A DNA stretch of 6,589 bases, from positions 1 to 6,589 of the forward strand of contig JAUIJQ010000190.1 of assembly GCA_030431165.1 (NCBI GenBank), written 5' to 3'. Made by a program: the position numbers and the translations under genes. Under the pieces are notes generated by a model. The model saw only the letters and a list, made by a program, of their open reading frames with translations, searched no databases and was not told where the DNA came from. Positions 6,388-6,589 of the stretch are shown one piece after another. The DNA comes from Rhodothermia bacterium (GTDB lineage: Bacteria > Bacteroidota > Rhodothermia > Rhodothermales > JABDKH01). Numbering within the stretch: position 1 is the stretch's first letter; every line of letters begins with the position of its first letter.

Positions 6388-6390
6388 GAA
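6379..6390. other. Inverted junction between asd and a response regulator gene
   Basis: Left of about 6387 the + strand encodes family-typical aspartate-semialdehyde dehydrogenase up to PEVN. Right of about 6382 the minus strand encodes a family-typical receiver domain up to its phosphoacceptor Asp (FVD). The two homologies overlap by only a few bases around GGTCAAC (6381-6387), the size of a microhomology. The two genes run in opposite directions, so the join is an inversion. There are no terminal repeats, insertion sequence or target duplication beside it. Confidence 0.75.
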
Positions 6391-6558
6391 AGCGACATCG
6401 GGAAGTGTTTCGTCGGCCGCATCGATGGCTTTTGCCGCGTTGGGTGCTTCAGCGATGACGTCCACTTGTTCGGTGGCTTGCAACAAGAAGCGCAACTCGT
6501 CGCGTGCGAGGGGTTCGTCATCCACAACGATCGCTGTGATTTTTCGTTCGGTGTTCAT
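6382..6558 (-). pseudogene. LytR/AlgR-type response regulator, N-terminal receiver fragment
   Basis: Read leftward from ATG 6558, the first 59 residues are the start of a receiver domain. ITAIVVDDEPLARDELRFLL (7-26) carries the acidic pair Asp13-Asp14 and the DDEPLAR signature typical of LytR/AlgR regulators that end in a LytTR DNA-binding domain. VIAEAPNAAKAI (34-45) follows, then LPDVAFVD (52-59), where Asp59 is the expected phosphoacceptor. After that residue the family would continue with I/L-x-M-P-G. Here it runs into the complement of the asd gene and stays open to 6262 as nonsense. The rest of the receiver domain and the whole output domain are missing. Only 31 bases of upstream sequence (6559-6589) are present, with no clear partner kinase or ribosome binding site. 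It has no visible link to methionine synthesis and is probably adjacent only because of the junction. Confidence 0.75.
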
Positions 6559-6589
6559 TGCTCTGTTTGAGGTTGAGGCAGTATCATGG

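Noticed and set aside
6262..6558. Complete single-domain 98-residue response regulator
   Set aside because: Only the first 59 or so residues match a receiver domain. The remainder is the complement of conserved asd sequence, so the open frame is accidental.
6037..6570. Intact 177-residue novel protein or genuine short Asd
   Set aside because: Residues 118-177 are the antisense of a receiver domain and contain none of the required catalytic motifs. The frame simply runs through the junction.
1..6589. Mobile elements, CRISPR arrays, tRNA or rRNA genes
   Set aside because: No transposase, terminal inverted repeats, regularly spaced repeats, tRNA cloverleaf or rRNA sequence was seen on either strand.

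Overview
This window is moderately GC-rich bacterial DNA, read almost entirely from the + strand. It holds one central-carbon gene followed by a riboswitch-headed operon for the aspartate-to-methionine pathway. Purine-rich ribosome binding sites (GGAGG type) precede several genes. The lineage cannot be fixed from the sequence. A riboswitch-led methionine operon, an AK-HSD fusion and a LytR/AlgR-type response regulator would fit Rhodothermota, Gemmatimonadota or a neighbouring group, but this is only a guess.

Layout: (1) 23-1702 is a complete malic enzyme of the long (about 560 aa) MaeA class. (2) 1703-2031 is a 329-base intergenic region. It holds a weak hairpin, a sigma70-like promoter (TTGACA / TATCCT), a clear aptamer of the SAM-I/SAM-IV riboswitch superfamily (about 1796-1918) and a leader with further hairpins. 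(3) 2032-3249 is a trans-sulfuration PLP enzyme (cystathionine gamma-synthase or acylhomoserine sulfhydrylase type). (4) 3246-4925 is a compact aspartate kinase-homoserine dehydrogenase fusion with no ACT domains. (5) 4925-6040 is a second, diverged PLP enzyme of the cystathionine beta-lyase type. (6) From 6037 comes the N-terminal third of aspartate-semialdehyde dehydrogenase. It breaks off at about 6385 and is joined to an inverted 5' fragment of an unrelated response regulator gene (minus strand, 6558 to about 6382).

The four operon genes overlap at GTGA, TGATG and ATGA stop/start junctions, so they are probably one translationally coupled transcript. Together they would supply aspartate kinase, aspartate-semialdehyde dehydrogenase, homoserine dehydrogenase, gamma-replacement on acylated homoserine, and cystathionine cleavage: aspartate to homocysteine, lacking only the homoserine acyltransferase. 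The kinase-dehydrogenase lacks the usual allosteric domains, so the SAM riboswitch is the only visible feedback point for the whole route.

The oddest feature is the asd/response-regulator junction. Each side is convincing up to a few shared bases and stops there. This is either a real inversion breakpoint or a chimeric join from amplification or assembly. The asd gene should not be taken as intact, nor its absence as biology, until the junction is checked.
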